Source of the DNA: Kutzneria sp. 744
GTDB lineage: Bacteria; Actinomycetota; Actinomycetes; Mycobacteriales; Pseudonocardiaceae
NCBI RefSeq assembly: GCF_000568255.1
Contig: NZ_KK037166.1
Location: forward strand, 8,723,891 to 8,787,890
DNA: 64,000 bases
Direction of reading: 5' to 3'
Shown here: piece after piece, positions 17,772-26,316 of the stretch
Layout of the letters: each line of letters starts with the position of its first letter
Position numbering within the stretch: the first letter of the stretch is position 1
Notes under the pieces: model-generated
Seen by the model: only the letters and a program-made list of their open reading frames with translations
Told to the model about the DNA's origin: nothing
The model's database searches: none
Translations under genes and position numbers: made by a program

Positions 17772-18590
17772 ATGCTGGTCGTCGCCGCGCTGACCTGGCC
17801 CGGCCCGCGCACCGTGGTCGACCAGCTCACGGGGAGCACCCGGACCGAGGAGGGCCGGCCGGGCGCCAGCGCTGCCGGCCTGGCCGCGCTGGAACACGCC
17901 CTGCGCATCGGGGAATCGCTCGGCGGCAAGGTTGTCGCCGTGACCATCGGCCCGTCGGCGGCCGAGGAAATGCTGCGCGAGGCGGTGGCCGCCGGCGCCG
18001 GTGGTGCGCTCCGCGTTGACGCCGACCCGACGGATGACGAGGCCGTGGCGCGGGCGCTGCTGGCCGCCGTCGCCGAACGCCACGGCACCCCCGATGTCGT
18101 GGTGTTCGGCGACGACTCCGGCGACGTTCCCGGCTTCCTCGCGGCCATCACCGATACCGCGCAAGCGTTGGGGTTGCTGGAGCTCACCGTCGAACAGGGT
18201 GTCCTCAATGGACTCCGACGGCTGGACAAGGGTCGGCGTGAGCGCCTGGCCATCCCGATGCCGGCGGTGTGCTCGGTGGAACCGGTGCTGCGGCCCCGCC
18301 GCGCCGGCCTGCCGGCGATGCTGGCCGCCCGTAACACGACCATTCCTGTCGTGAAGCCAGTCGTTCCCGGCTGGACAGTGCGGGCGGGAACTATCCGGGC
18401 ATACCGGCCGCGCGCCAGAATTCTTCCGATACCCGCGGCCGATCAGGCCAGAGACCGCATAGTTGCCCTGACGAACGCGGTGTCCGCGGGCGGCTCCGCA
18501 ACCGTGGTGACGCCGCCCGACGCGGCGGCCGCGGCTGACCTCCTGCTCGATTACCTGTCCAGGCACGGCTATCTGGGGGACACGACATGA
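17772..18590 (+). CDS. Electron transfer flavoprotein beta subunit (FixA/EtfB-like)
   Basis: This 272-residue protein has the ETF beta AMP-binding fold (ALEHALRIGESLGGKVVAVTIGP) and a recognisable but divergent signature loop RRLDKGRRERLAIPMPAVCSVE. It pairs with the ETF alpha product. The N-terminal half is typical; the last 60 residues are less conserved. Its stop overlaps the next SDR start by ATGA. Confidence 0.88.
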   Translation: MLVVAALTWPGPRTVVDQLTGSTRTEEGRPGASAAGLAALEHALRIGESLGGKVVAVTIGPSAAEEMLREAVAAGAGGALRVDADPTDDEAVARALLAAVAERHGTPDVVVFGDDSGDVPGFLAAITDTAQALGLLELTVEQGVLNGLRRLDKGRRERLAIPMPAVCSVEPVLRPRRAGLPAMLAARNTTIPVVKPVVPGWTVRAGTIRAYRPRARILPIPAADQARDRIVALTNAVSAGGSATVVTPPDAAAAADLLLDYLSRHGYLGDTT

Positions 18591-19372
18591 CGCCACGAGT
18601 CGCGGTGGTGACGGGCGCGGCCCGTGGCATCGGCGCGGCCGTGGTGCGCCGGCTGGCCGGTGAGGGCTGGCGGGTCGTCGCCGTGGACATCTGCGAAGAC
18701 ATTCCCGGGCTCGGCTATTCGTTGGCCTCCAAGGAAGAACTCCTGTCGCTGGTGCGGGAGTTCCCGGACACCGTCCGCGAGGTCGTGGCTGACGTTCGTG
18801 ACGCCGGAGCCCTGGTCGAGGCGGCGGAGATCGCGCAGCGGGAGTTCGGTGGCCTGGACGCGGCCGTCGCCGCGGCGGCGGTGATCGCCGGCGGGCATCC
18901 GCTGTGGGAGTCCGACGACGAGGAATGGCAGCTACAGCTGGACATCGGCGTGAGCGGCGTGGCCAACCTGGCCCGCGCGGCCATACCCGTGATGCTTCGC
19001 TCGGCCCAACCCCGGTCCGGCCGCTTCGTCGCCCTGGCCTCGGCCGCCGCGCATCGCGGCCTCTGGCACGCCGCCGGCTACAACGCCACCAAGCACGCCG
19101 TTGTCGGGCTGATCCGTGGACTGGCCCATGACCTGCGCGGCACCGGCATCACCGCGACCGCCGTGTCGCCGGGCAGCACGCGCACCAGCCTGCTCGACGC
19201 CAGCGCCGCCTTGTACGACCTGGCCGACGTCGAGGAGTTCAGCCGCTACCACCTCACCGAACAGTTGCTGCGGCCGGAAGAGGTCGCCGACGTGGTGAGT
19301 TTCCTGTGCGGCAAGGGGGCGTCCTCCATCACCGGCACCGTTGTGCACGCCGACGGGGGGTTCACGGCATGA
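18587..19372 (+). CDS. Mycofactocin-coupled SDR, second subfamily
   Basis: This 261-residue SDR has GAARGIGAAVVRRLAGEG and the catalytic YNATK. The stretch VAVDICEDIPGLGYSLASKEEL is the mycofactocin-type insert that traps NAD. It differs from the SDR at 5.9 kb and resembles the second subfamily found inside mycofactocin operons. It probably oxidises an alcohol and delivers the hydride to mycofactocin. It overlaps ETF beta and mftF by ATGA. Confidence 0.88.
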   Translation: MTPRVAVVTGAARGIGAAVVRRLAGEGWRVVAVDICEDIPGLGYSLASKEELLSLVREFPDTVREVVADVRDAGALVEAAEIAQREFGGLDAAVAAAAVIAGGHPLWESDDEEWQLQLDIGVSGVANLARAAIPVMLRSAQPRSGRFVALASAAAHRGLWHAAGYNATKHAVVGLIRGLAHDLRGTGITATAVSPGSTRTSLLDASAALYDLADVEEFSRYHLTEQLLRPEEVADVVSFLCGKGASSITGTVVHADGGFTA

Positions 19373-20730
19373 TTCCTTTGCACGTCAGGCTAGATCCCGG
19401 CGCACGCCGCATCGACAACCTCATCCTCGGCGGCTCGCCCTATGTCGTGCTCAGGCTGTCGGCCAAAGCATCGTCCTGTGTGGACGCCTGGCTCGCCGGC
19501 CAGGCGGTGGACAGCGATCACCTGAAGCTGGCCGACATGCTGGTGCGTAAGGGAATTCTACACCCGCGCCGGGAAATCACCAGCCTCACACCGCAGGATG
19601 TGACCGTTGTCGTACCGGTCCGCGACCACGCCGATGACCTGGCCCGGCTGCTGCCGGCTTTGACCGACGCCGCGAAGGTCCTGGTGATCGACGACGGTTC
19701 GGCGAAGCCGATTCCCGAGGCCACCGTGCGGCACGCCAAGGCCAAGGGCCCGGCCGCCGCGCGCAACGCCGGCTGGCGGCTCGCCGGCACCGAGCTCGTC
19801 GCCTTTCTGGACGCGGACGTCGTGCCCGAACCCGGCTGGCTGGCAACGATTCTCCCGCACTTCGAGGACCCGAGCGTCGTCGCGGTCGCCCCGCGAGTGC
19901 GCAGTGTCGAAGGTCCGTCGATGCTTGAACGGTATGAGGAGCTCCGCTCGCCGCTGGACCTGGGTGGGGCCGAGGCGCCGGTGCGACCGGGCAGCCGGGT
20001 CAGCTACGTCCCGTCGGCGGCGTTGGTCATCCGGTTTTCCACGCTGCTCAACCACAACGGCTTCGACGAGACCATGCGGTTCGGCGAGGACGTGGATCTG
20101 GTGTGGCGCTTGAACGAAGCCGGCGACCAGGTCCGCTACGAGCCGCGATCGGTGGTCCGCCATCGTCCCCGCGAGACGTGGAAAGCCTGGCTGCGCCAAC
20201 GTTTCGGCTACGGCACCTCGGCCGCCCCACTGGCCATTCGCCATGGAGCCAAGGTCGCACCGGTCAAGGTCTCGATGTGGAGCGCCCTGTCCTGGGCGCT
20301 CGTCGCCGCCGGCCCCCGCTGCTGGGAGGGGCCGTCGCCGGCAACTACGGCGTCGTTGCTGCCACGCAAACTGAAAGACGTCGGTGTGCCGGCGACGGAG
20401 TCCGTGCAGCTCGCCGTCCGCGGCCATGTCGGCGCGGGGCGGCTGCTGGGCGACGCCGTGGTCCGGTCGTGGTGGCCGGTGGCCATCCCGGTGCTGGCGG
20501 CGACCCGTTGGGGCCGTTGGGTTCTGCTGGCGGCCTTCGCCCGGCACGTGGAGGAGTGGTACACCCGCGGCGCGACCGTCGGCCTGCCGGGCTGGCTCGC
20601 CGCCCGGGTGCTCGACGACCTCGCGTACGGGGCCGGCGTGTGGTGGGGCGCGATCCGGCACCGCACCGTCAAGCCGCTGTTGCCGGACCTGAGCGACTGG
20701 CCCGGCCGGGACGGGGTCGGCCGCACGTGA
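19369..20730 (+). CDS. mftF: Mycofactocin glycosyltransferase MftF
   Basis: This 453-residue protein has an N-terminal PqqD-like stretch (about 1-70) and a GT2 domain starting near residue 78: TVVVPVRDHADDL, LVIDDGS, the metal-binding Asp pair in FLDADV and GEDVDLVWRL. Hydrophobic C-terminal segments suggest membrane association. MftF adds beta-1,4-glucose units to the cofactor. It starts at ATG 19369, overlapping the SDR stop, and overlaps mftE by GTGA. Confidence 0.94.
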   Translation: MIPLHVRLDPGARRIDNLILGGSPYVVLRLSAKASSCVDAWLAGQAVDSDHLKLADMLVRKGILHPRREITSLTPQDVTVVVPVRDHADDLARLLPALTDAAKVLVIDDGSAKPIPEATVRHAKAKGPAAARNAGWRLAGTELVAFLDADVVPEPGWLATILPHFEDPSVVAVAPRVRSVEGPSMLERYEELRSPLDLGGAEAPVRPGSRVSYVPSAALVIRFSTLLNHNGFDETMRFGEDVDLVWRLNEAGDQVRYEPRSVVRHRPRETWKAWLRQRFGYGTSAAPLAIRHGAKVAPVKVSMWSALSWALVAAGPRCWEGPSPATTASLLPRKLKDVGVPATESVQLAVRGHVGAGRLLGDAVVRSWWPVAIPVLAATRWGRWVLLAAFARHVEEWYTRGATVGLPGWLAARVLDDLAYGAGVWWGAIRHRTVKPLLPDLSDWPGRDGVGRT

Positions 20731-21410
20731 ACCGTCTGACCGACATGGCCTGGCCGGAGGTCGAGGCCCTCGCCGCCGCCAGCGTGCTGGTCGTTCCGGT
20801 CGGCTCGACCGAGCAACACGGTCCGCACCTGCCTTTCACCGTGGACACCGAGATCGCCGCCGCGCTGTGCGAGCGGCTGGCGCAGGCCCGCGACCGCGTG
20901 GTCGTGGCCCCTGCCTTCTCGTACGGCTCCAGTGGTGAACATGCTGCCTTCCCGGGCTCGCTGTCGATCGGTCTGGACGGGGTGGAACCCTTGTGCTGGA
21001 ACTGGTTCGCTCGGCCGACGCGTTCGCCGGCGTGCTGCTTGTCAACGGGCACGGCGGCAATTCCGGCGCCGTGTCCCGCGCTGTGCGGCGGCTGTGTCAC
21101 GAAGGTCGGCGCGTCACCTGCTGGTCGCCCAGTGGGTCCGCTGTGGACAGTCACGCCGGCTGCACCGAAACATCGGTGATGTTGGCGCTGCGTCCCGAAT
21201 CCGTTCGCCTCGATCTCCTGGAGGCCGGGGACACCCGGCCGCTGCGGGAGATCATGCCGCTGCTGGTCCGCTCTGGAGTTGTGGCCGTGAGTGCCAACGG
21301 TGTTCTCGGCGATCCACGCGGGGCGTCACGCGGTAGAAGGCCGGCGCGTCCTGGAGCATTGGACGGCCGGCCTGCTCTCGGCGTACGACACATGGACACC
21401 AGTCTCGTGA
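20727..21410 (+). pseudogene. mftE: mftE peptidase (creatininase family), two compensating frameshifts
   Basis: MftE cleaves the crosslinked Val-Tyr dipeptide from processed MftA. The GTG start gives MNRLTDMAWPEVEAL, and VGSTEQHGPHLPFTVDTEIA and SSGEHAAFPGSLSIG follow with metal ligands intact. Coding then moves to another frame (LVLELVRSADAFAGVLLVNGHGGNSG... VVAVSANGVLGDP), and near 21325 it returns to the first frame (HAVEGRRVLEHWTAGLL) before TGA 21408. The shifts map to GGGG runs at 20979-20982 (one base short) and 21320-21323 (one base extra). If these are read errors the protein is about 227 residues and normal. Confidence 0.85.
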
Positions 21411-21415
21411 CCGCG

Positions 21416-23007
21416 TCAGACCGCGGCCCGCTCGCGCACCTCCTCAACCGTGCTGTCGTCCTTGACGGCGGGCTGCGGCGGGGTCGGCTTGATCCGCCCA
21501 GGAAACGATGGTGAAGATCGCCGTGGCCAGCGCGACCGCGCCGCCGGCCAGCGAGGCGGTGTGCACCGCGCCGGTGAAGGCTTCCTGGGCCGCGGCCAGC
21601 AGCGCGTTGCCCTGTGCGGCCGGCAGGGTGTGGGCCACCTCGGAGGCGCCGGCGACGGTCTGCCGGGCGGCGTACAGCACCGGGGCGGGCACGTTGTGAG
21701 GGGCGTTGAAAGTCGAAGTTGGAGCTGTAGACCGCGGCGCCGATGGAGCCGAGGACCGCGATGCCCAGCGCGCCACCGAGTTCCTGGCCGGTCTGGACCA
21801 GGGCGCCGGCGGAGCCGGCGTGCTCGGCTGGGGCCGCGCCGACGACCATGTCGGTGATGCAGGTCAGCGCCACGGCGACCCCGAGGCCCACGCCGATCGT
21901 GCCGGCGACCACCACGAACATGTTCCGGTCGGTGCCGAGCTGCGTCATGATCAGGAAGCCGACGGTGCCGACGAGGAAGCCCGCGGCGATGATGTAGGCC
22001 GGGCGGACGGTGCGGGCCACGACCGACACGAACGGCACGGCGATGGTCACCACGACCGGGGACACCAGCGTCCAGAGCGCCGCCTCCAGCGGGCTCATGT
22101 GCAGCACCTCCATCAGGTACTGCGTGGTGAAGATGCCCGAGCCGATCATGCAGAAGAAGCAGGCCAGGCTGACCGACAGGGAAGCGCCGAAGTCGCGGTT
22201 GCGGAACAGGTCCGGGTTGATCATCGGGTGGGTCAGCGTCTTCTGGCGGCGGACGAACACATAGCCGAGCACGATGCCGGCGGCGATGGCCACGGCCGGC
22301 AGCACGCCGAAGCCGTTGACGGTGATCTCCTTGAGGCCCCAGATGACCGACAGCACGCCGCCGAGCGACAGCACGGCCGAGGCGAAGTCGAACCGGCCGG
22401 CGTCGCCCTTGGGCAGGCGGAACTCCGGGATCAGCACCGGGCACAGGATCAGCAGCACCACGATCGCCGGCACGTTGATCAGAAACACCGAGCCCCAGGC
22501 GAAGTTGTTCAGCAGCAGGCCGCCGACGACCGGGCCGAGTCCGGCCCCCGCGGACAGCGCCGTGGACCACACGGCGATCGCGGAACGGCGTTGCTTCTCG
22601 TCGTGGAACATGTTGCGCACCAGGGCAAGCGTGGACGGCATGAGTGTCGCGCCGCCGATGCCCTGCACGGCCCTGGCCACGATCAGCATGGTCGGGTCGG
22701 TGGAGAAGGCGGCGGCCACGGAGGCCAGTCCGAAGATCGCGGAACCGATCATCAGCAGGCGGCGGCGGCCGATGCGGTCGCCGACGTTGCCCATCGTGAT
22801 CAGCAGGCCGGCGAGCACGAAGCCGTACATGTCGATCATCCACAGCTGCTGCGTGCCGGAGGGCTGCAGGGCCGACGCGATGGACGGGATCGCGAAGTAG
22901 AGCACGGTCATGTCCATCGAGACCAGGAGCAGGGGCAGGGCCAGGACGGCGAGGCCGATCCACTCAAGGCGTCCTGCCAGGCGCGGGGTTTGCGTGGCGT
23001 GTGTCAT
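21416..23007 (-). pseudogene. DHA2-type MFS drug exporter, frameshifted near the C-terminus
   Basis: This is a 14-helix DHA2 (EmrB/QacA-like) proton-coupled exporter. It has MDMTVLYFAIPSI in helix 1, GDRIGRRRLL in the loop-2/3 motif and GAGLGPVVGGLLL in motif C. It starts at ATG 23007. The frame is lost at an AAA run (21709-21711) and again at a CCC run (21497-21499). Removing one base from each restores NAPHNVPAPVLYAARQ through IFTIVSWRIKPT to the stop at 21416. It lies divergent to an SDR across a palindromic operator and is probably induced with it. Confidence 0.85.
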
Positions 23008-23016
23008 GGCCGAAAC

Positions 23017-23043
23017 TATACATACGTCTCTGACGTTTGTATA
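23017..23043. promoter_or_regulatory. Operator palindrome between the exporter and the SDR
   Basis: TATACATACGTC (23017-23028) and GACGTTTGTATA (23032-23043) are inverted with one mismatch over TCT. Another half-site-like GACGAATGTATA follows at 23045. This resembles a TetR- or HxlR-type operator and overlaps both divergent promoters. The truncated HxlR gene downstream may have been its regulator. Confidence 0.65.
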
Positions 23044-23087
23044 GGACGAATGTATAAAACGGGTTCCCACCTGCAAGGAGAAAGATC

Positions 23088-23915
23088 ATGAGTGCTGCTG
23101 GCAAGATCGTCGTCCTGACCGGGGCCAGCGCCGGCATCGGCGCCGCGGCCGCCCGGCAGCTGCACCGGGACGGCCACACGGTCATCCCCGTCGGCCGCAA
23201 CGCCGACAAGACCGCGGCCATCGCCGAAGAGGTCGGCCAGCCCGGCCTGACCTGCAACTACGCCGACCTGTCCGATGTGCGCCGGCTCGCCGACGCGCTG
23301 CTGGAGCGCTGCCCGCGCATCGACGTGCTGGCCAACAACGCCGGCGGTCAGTGGGTCAAGCGCGAGCTGACCAAGGACGGCAACGAGCTCCAGTTCCAGG
23401 TCAACTGCCTGGCGCCGTTCCTGCTGACCCGGCTGCTGACCGACCGGCTGCGTGAGAGCGGCGGTCGCGTGGTCAACACGTCCACGATGATGGTGCACAA
23501 GCACGGCCACATCGACCTGGACGACCTGGACAGCAACCACCGCTACAAGTCGCACGAGGTCTACACCAGCAGCAAGGTCGCGGCCGCGCTGCTGCTGCGC
23601 GAGTTCGCCCGCCGCAACCCCGACATCGAGACCGCCGACTACCACCCCGGCATCGTGGCCAGCGAGTTCGCCCGGGACCAGAAGTTCCAGCAGTTCCTGC
23701 TCAAGACCCCGCTCGGCAAGCCCATGCAGAAGCTGCTGGACTCGCCCGAGGTCGCCGGGCAGCGACTGTACTTCCTGTGCACCACCGCGGAGAAGCTGGA
23801 CGCCGGCTACTACTTCAAGAACGAGCGGACCCAGGAGAACCCGGTCGTGCTGGACGAGGACAACGCACGCAAGCTGTGGGACATCGCGTCCCGCCGAATC
23901 GGTGTGGAGGTCTGA
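23088..23915 (+). CDS. Short-chain dehydrogenase (retinol-dehydrogenase-like)
   Basis: This 275-residue SDR has TGASAGIGAAAARQL, NNAG and catalytic YTSSK. The YHPGIVASEF loop and long C-terminal part match the RDH/WWOX-like group acting on bulky hydrophobic carbonyls or alcohols, usually with NADPH. AAGGAG precedes the ATG. It lacks the mycofactocin-type insert. It is divergent to the DHA2 exporter, suggesting joint induction by a toxic compound. Confidence 0.85.
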   Translation: MSAAGKIVVLTGASAGIGAAAARQLHRDGHTVIPVGRNADKTAAIAEEVGQPGLTCNYADLSDVRRLADALLERCPRIDVLANNAGGQWVKRELTKDGNELQFQVNCLAPFLLTRLLTDRLRESGGRVVNTSTMMVHKHGHIDLDDLDSNHRYKSHEVYTSSKVAAALLLREFARRNPDIETADYHPGIVASEFARDQKFQQFLLKTPLGKPMQKLLDSPEVAGQRLYFLCTTAEKLDAGYYFKNERTQENPVVLDEDNARKLWDIASRRIGVEV

Positions 23916-23974
23916 GCGACGTCTACATCGGACACGTCACCGCCGGCGCACCGTGGTCCTCGGCCACGGTGCGC

Positions 23975-24190
23975 CTACTCGTCTTCCTCGAACGCGTCCC
24001 TGGCCGCCATGACCTCTTCGATATGGGTCTCCGACCACGTCTTCACGGCCACCAGCACCGGGACCAGGGTCCGGCCCAGGTCCGTCAGCTCGTAGTCGAC
24101 GCGGACCGGGACGGTGGGGGTGACCGTCCGGGTCAGCAGGCCGTCCCGCTCCAGCTTGCGCAGGGTCTGGGTGAGGATCAAGGTCTCCAC
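23975..24190 (-). pseudogene. HxlR-family regulator, 5' truncated
   Basis: What remains (about 71 residues: LTQTLRKLERDGLL, TVPVRVDYELTDLG) is the recognition helix, wing and C-terminal helix of an HxlR repressor. The N-terminal dimer helix, the CPV segment and the start of the HTH are missing. A GTG at 24190 is available but gives no complete domain. The sequence upstream switches directly to an alcohol-dehydrogenase tail on the other strand, so a deletion removed the 5' part. Confidence 0.75.
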
Positions 24191-24195
24191 GATAC

Positions 24196-24351
24196 GAGGG
24201 GAAGCACATCGGTGCGAAATCCGTCATTGGTCGCGGCGACGTCCACGGCCAGTTCGATGCGATCCTCGACGCCGGGCCCGCCGCGAACGCCGTCGAGGCC
24301 CACCGCCGCGCCGACGCCGGGATCCAGGGCAAGCTCGTCCTCACGTTCTGA
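24196..24351 (+). pseudogene. 3' remnant of a zinc-type alcohol dehydrogenase/quinone oxidoreductase
   Basis: The plus strand reads about 50 residues to TGA 24349. It ends FDAILDAGPAANAVEAHRRA, then DAGIQGKLVLTF, the standard C-terminal tail of MDR-family quinone oxidoreductases. No start or upstream part exists: the frame runs straight into the HxlR remnant. HxlR genes are often divergent from such oxidoreductases, so one deletion through the shared promoter explains both remnants. Confidence 0.6.
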
Positions 24352-24928
24352 GCAGGCACGTCAATGCCAACGCGGAGCGGCGGAAATACTCCAGGTCCAC
24401 CGTGCCGGGCTCCAGCACGGCCCGGCGGACCAGGCCGCCGAGCAGGGCGGCGAGGGCCGGGGCGACCTGTTCGGCCTGCTCGTGCGTGACCTCGCCGTCC
24501 TTGTGCCGACGGCCGACGAACAACTCGGCCAGGCGGCCGGACGTCGTCAACGACAGGACGGTGGGGTCGCGCAGCATGAGGCCCGCCAGTTCGAGCTCGA
24601 AGGCGAAGCGGCGGCGCGCGTCGGAGGCGGTGGCGACCTGGTGGAAGGCGTCGGCGCAGCCGGTGAGCACCTCGGACAGCGACAGCCGGGGATCCGACAG
24701 CTCGGCCAGGTGGCCGTCGAGCTCGTCGGCGTACCGGGAGACCACGGCCAGCAGCAGGTTCCGCTTGCTGCCGAAGATGGAGTAGACGGCGCCGGTGGTG
24801 AGCTCGGCCCGCTCGGCGATGTCGTCGAGGCGGGCCTGCTGGTAGCCGCGCTCGGCCATCTCCACCAGCGCGGCGTCGATCAGCGCGTCCCGGTTGCGCT
24901 GCCGCGACTGGGAACGGGTCAACCGCAT
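24341..24928 (-). CDS. TetR-family regulator
   Basis: This 195-residue protein has a clear N-terminal HTH (ALVEMAERGYQQARLDDIAERAELTTGAVYSIFGSK) and a helical ligand domain. The start ATG 24928 overlaps the stop of the upstream M14 peptidase gene by 10 bp, so the two are translationally coupled. It may report on a small molecule linked to that peptidase. Its 3' end overlaps the alcohol-dehydrogenase remnant on the other strand by 11 bp. Confidence 0.88.
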   Translation of the reverse strand: MRLTRSQSRQRNRDALIDAALVEMAERGYQQARLDDIAERAELTTGAVYSIFGSKRNLLLAVVSRYADELDGHLAELSDPRLSLSEVLTGCADAFHQVATASDARRRFAFELELAGLMLRDPTVLSLTTSGRLAELFVGRRHKDGEVTHEQAEQVAPALAALLGGLVRRAVLEPGTVDLEYFRRSALALTCLLRT

Positions 24929-26220
24929 GATGCCAGCCTTCTGACCACCGCCAGTGCCGCCTCGGACTGCACGCACACCAGCTGCCGCACCGGGAAGGGA
25001 TCCTGCGACAGCTCGGTTTCCCCGGCGGCGCACCAGGTGTCGAACAGCTCGTCGACCTGGCGCCGGATCCGGCGGGACTCGGGCGGCTGGTTGCCGGCGG
25101 CGTGTTCGACGGCCAACTGCCGGCGCATCATGCCGCTGGCCCGCAGCCGCAGCATGTGCACCAGGGTCGACGCCGCGAACGTCTCGGCCACCGTGGCCGG
25201 GCGCTCCGGCGTGTCGTCGGCCACCGCTTCGTTGGCCGCGGCCGCCGACAACGCGGTGGCCAGCGTGTCGGCGATCGACCTCCGCATCGGCGTCGGCACC
25301 ACGAGCCACGGTCGCATCTGCTCGTACAAGTCGGACAGCACGCCCCTATCGTCCCGCAGTTCGACCGCCGTGTGTCGGAGAGTGTCCCCGTAGGACCGGC
25401 CCGACTCGGAAAGGTCGTCCGCACGGGCATCGTGCCAGAACGGCACCTCGGTGATCAGGGTCGTCGTGCCGTAGCGCTCCGCGTAGTGCGCGCTGGAACC
25501 CCCGTGCCGCACCGAATCCCGCGTTCCCCGCGCCGCCGCCTCGATCAACGTCTCAGCCGGCGGCATCAGGTAGACGGCCGGCGCCGCGGTGTCCCAGCCC
25601 AGCGTGTCCACCGGGCCCAGCGACAGCGGAACCCGCTGATCAGCCGCCACCCGGCCCAGATCTTCGGCCATGCCGGGTAAACCGCCGTTGAGGATGAAGA
25701 ACACGCCGCCGAAGTTCGCGTTGTGCAAGGAATACTGGAACCTGGGCCGCAGCTCGTCGATGACCCGGGCCAGCGCCTCGGTCTCGGGCAGCGTGCGGTC
25801 GAAGAACGCCCGCTCGTCCAACACCGGGAAGGTCCATTCCGGCTGGTCCTCGAAGGCTGGGCGGTAGAAGTTCTCGTGGTAGCTGCGGATGGTCAGCGGG
25901 CCGGCGAACCAGCCCTCGTTGAGCCGGGTCCCGTCCGGGTCGATGCACGGCACGAAATGCCAGCTGAAGTCCATGCCCTCCCGTAACTCCGGCGTGGTCG
26001 CCACCCGCCGGGCCAGGTCGAGCACGGTGCGCAGGCCGATCGGCTCGTTGGGGTGCGGGCAGCCGACCACCAGCGCGTTGCGCCGGCCGTGTCCCACCGA
26101 CAGCATGCGCAGCGGCTCACCCAGCCGCGACGTGCCGATGCGGCGGGTCCGGCACACCTCCGGCAGGTCGGCGGCCAGCTTCTCGACCTCGGAGACCACC
26201 TGGTCGACGGTCGGGATCAC
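24919..26220 (-). CDS. M14-family zinc carboxypeptidase-like protein
   Basis: This 433-residue protein has the HxxE zinc motif CPHPNEP (about residues 54-57), SWHFVPCIDPDG and RPRFQYSLHN, where the later His is the third ligand. The M14 core occupies about 1-260; the helical C-terminal 170 residues are unassigned. There is no signal peptide, so it is cytoplasmic. M14 members trim C-terminal residues or act on N-acyl amino acids or peptidoglycan peptides. It forms a two-gene unit with the TetR gene. Confidence 0.82.
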   Translation of the reverse strand: MIPTVDQVVSEVEKLAADLPEVCRTRRIGTSRLGEPLRMLSVGHGRRNALVVGCPHPNEPIGLRTVLDLARRVATTPELREGMDFSWHFVPCIDPDGTRLNEGWFAGPLTIRSYHENFYRPAFEDQPEWTFPVLDERAFFDRTLPETEALARVIDELRPRFQYSLHNANFGGVFFILNGGLPGMAEDLGRVAADQRVPLSLGPVDTLGWDTAAPAVYLMPPAETLIEAAARGTRDSVRHGGSSAHYAERYGTTTLITEVPFWHDARADDLSESGRSYGDTLRHTAVELRDDRGVLSDLYEQMRPWLVVPTPMRRSIADTLATALSAAAANEAVADDTPERPATVAETFAASTLVHMLRLRASGMMRRQLAVEHAAGNQPPESRRIRRQVDELFDTWCAAGETELSQDPFPVRQLVCVQSEAALAVVRRLASCG

Positions 26221-26316
26221 GCGCCACCTCCGGCAATGGTAACCAGACTACTTTCGTAATCAGATTACCGAAACGCGAGCGTTCCACATCCGCCACAAGG
26301 TTGGATGCGGTGGTGG

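Noticed and set aside
21706-23091. Plus-strand 461-residue open frame opposite the DHA2 exporter
   Set aside because: The Asp/Gly/His-rich translation without domains is the antisense shadow of the exporter.
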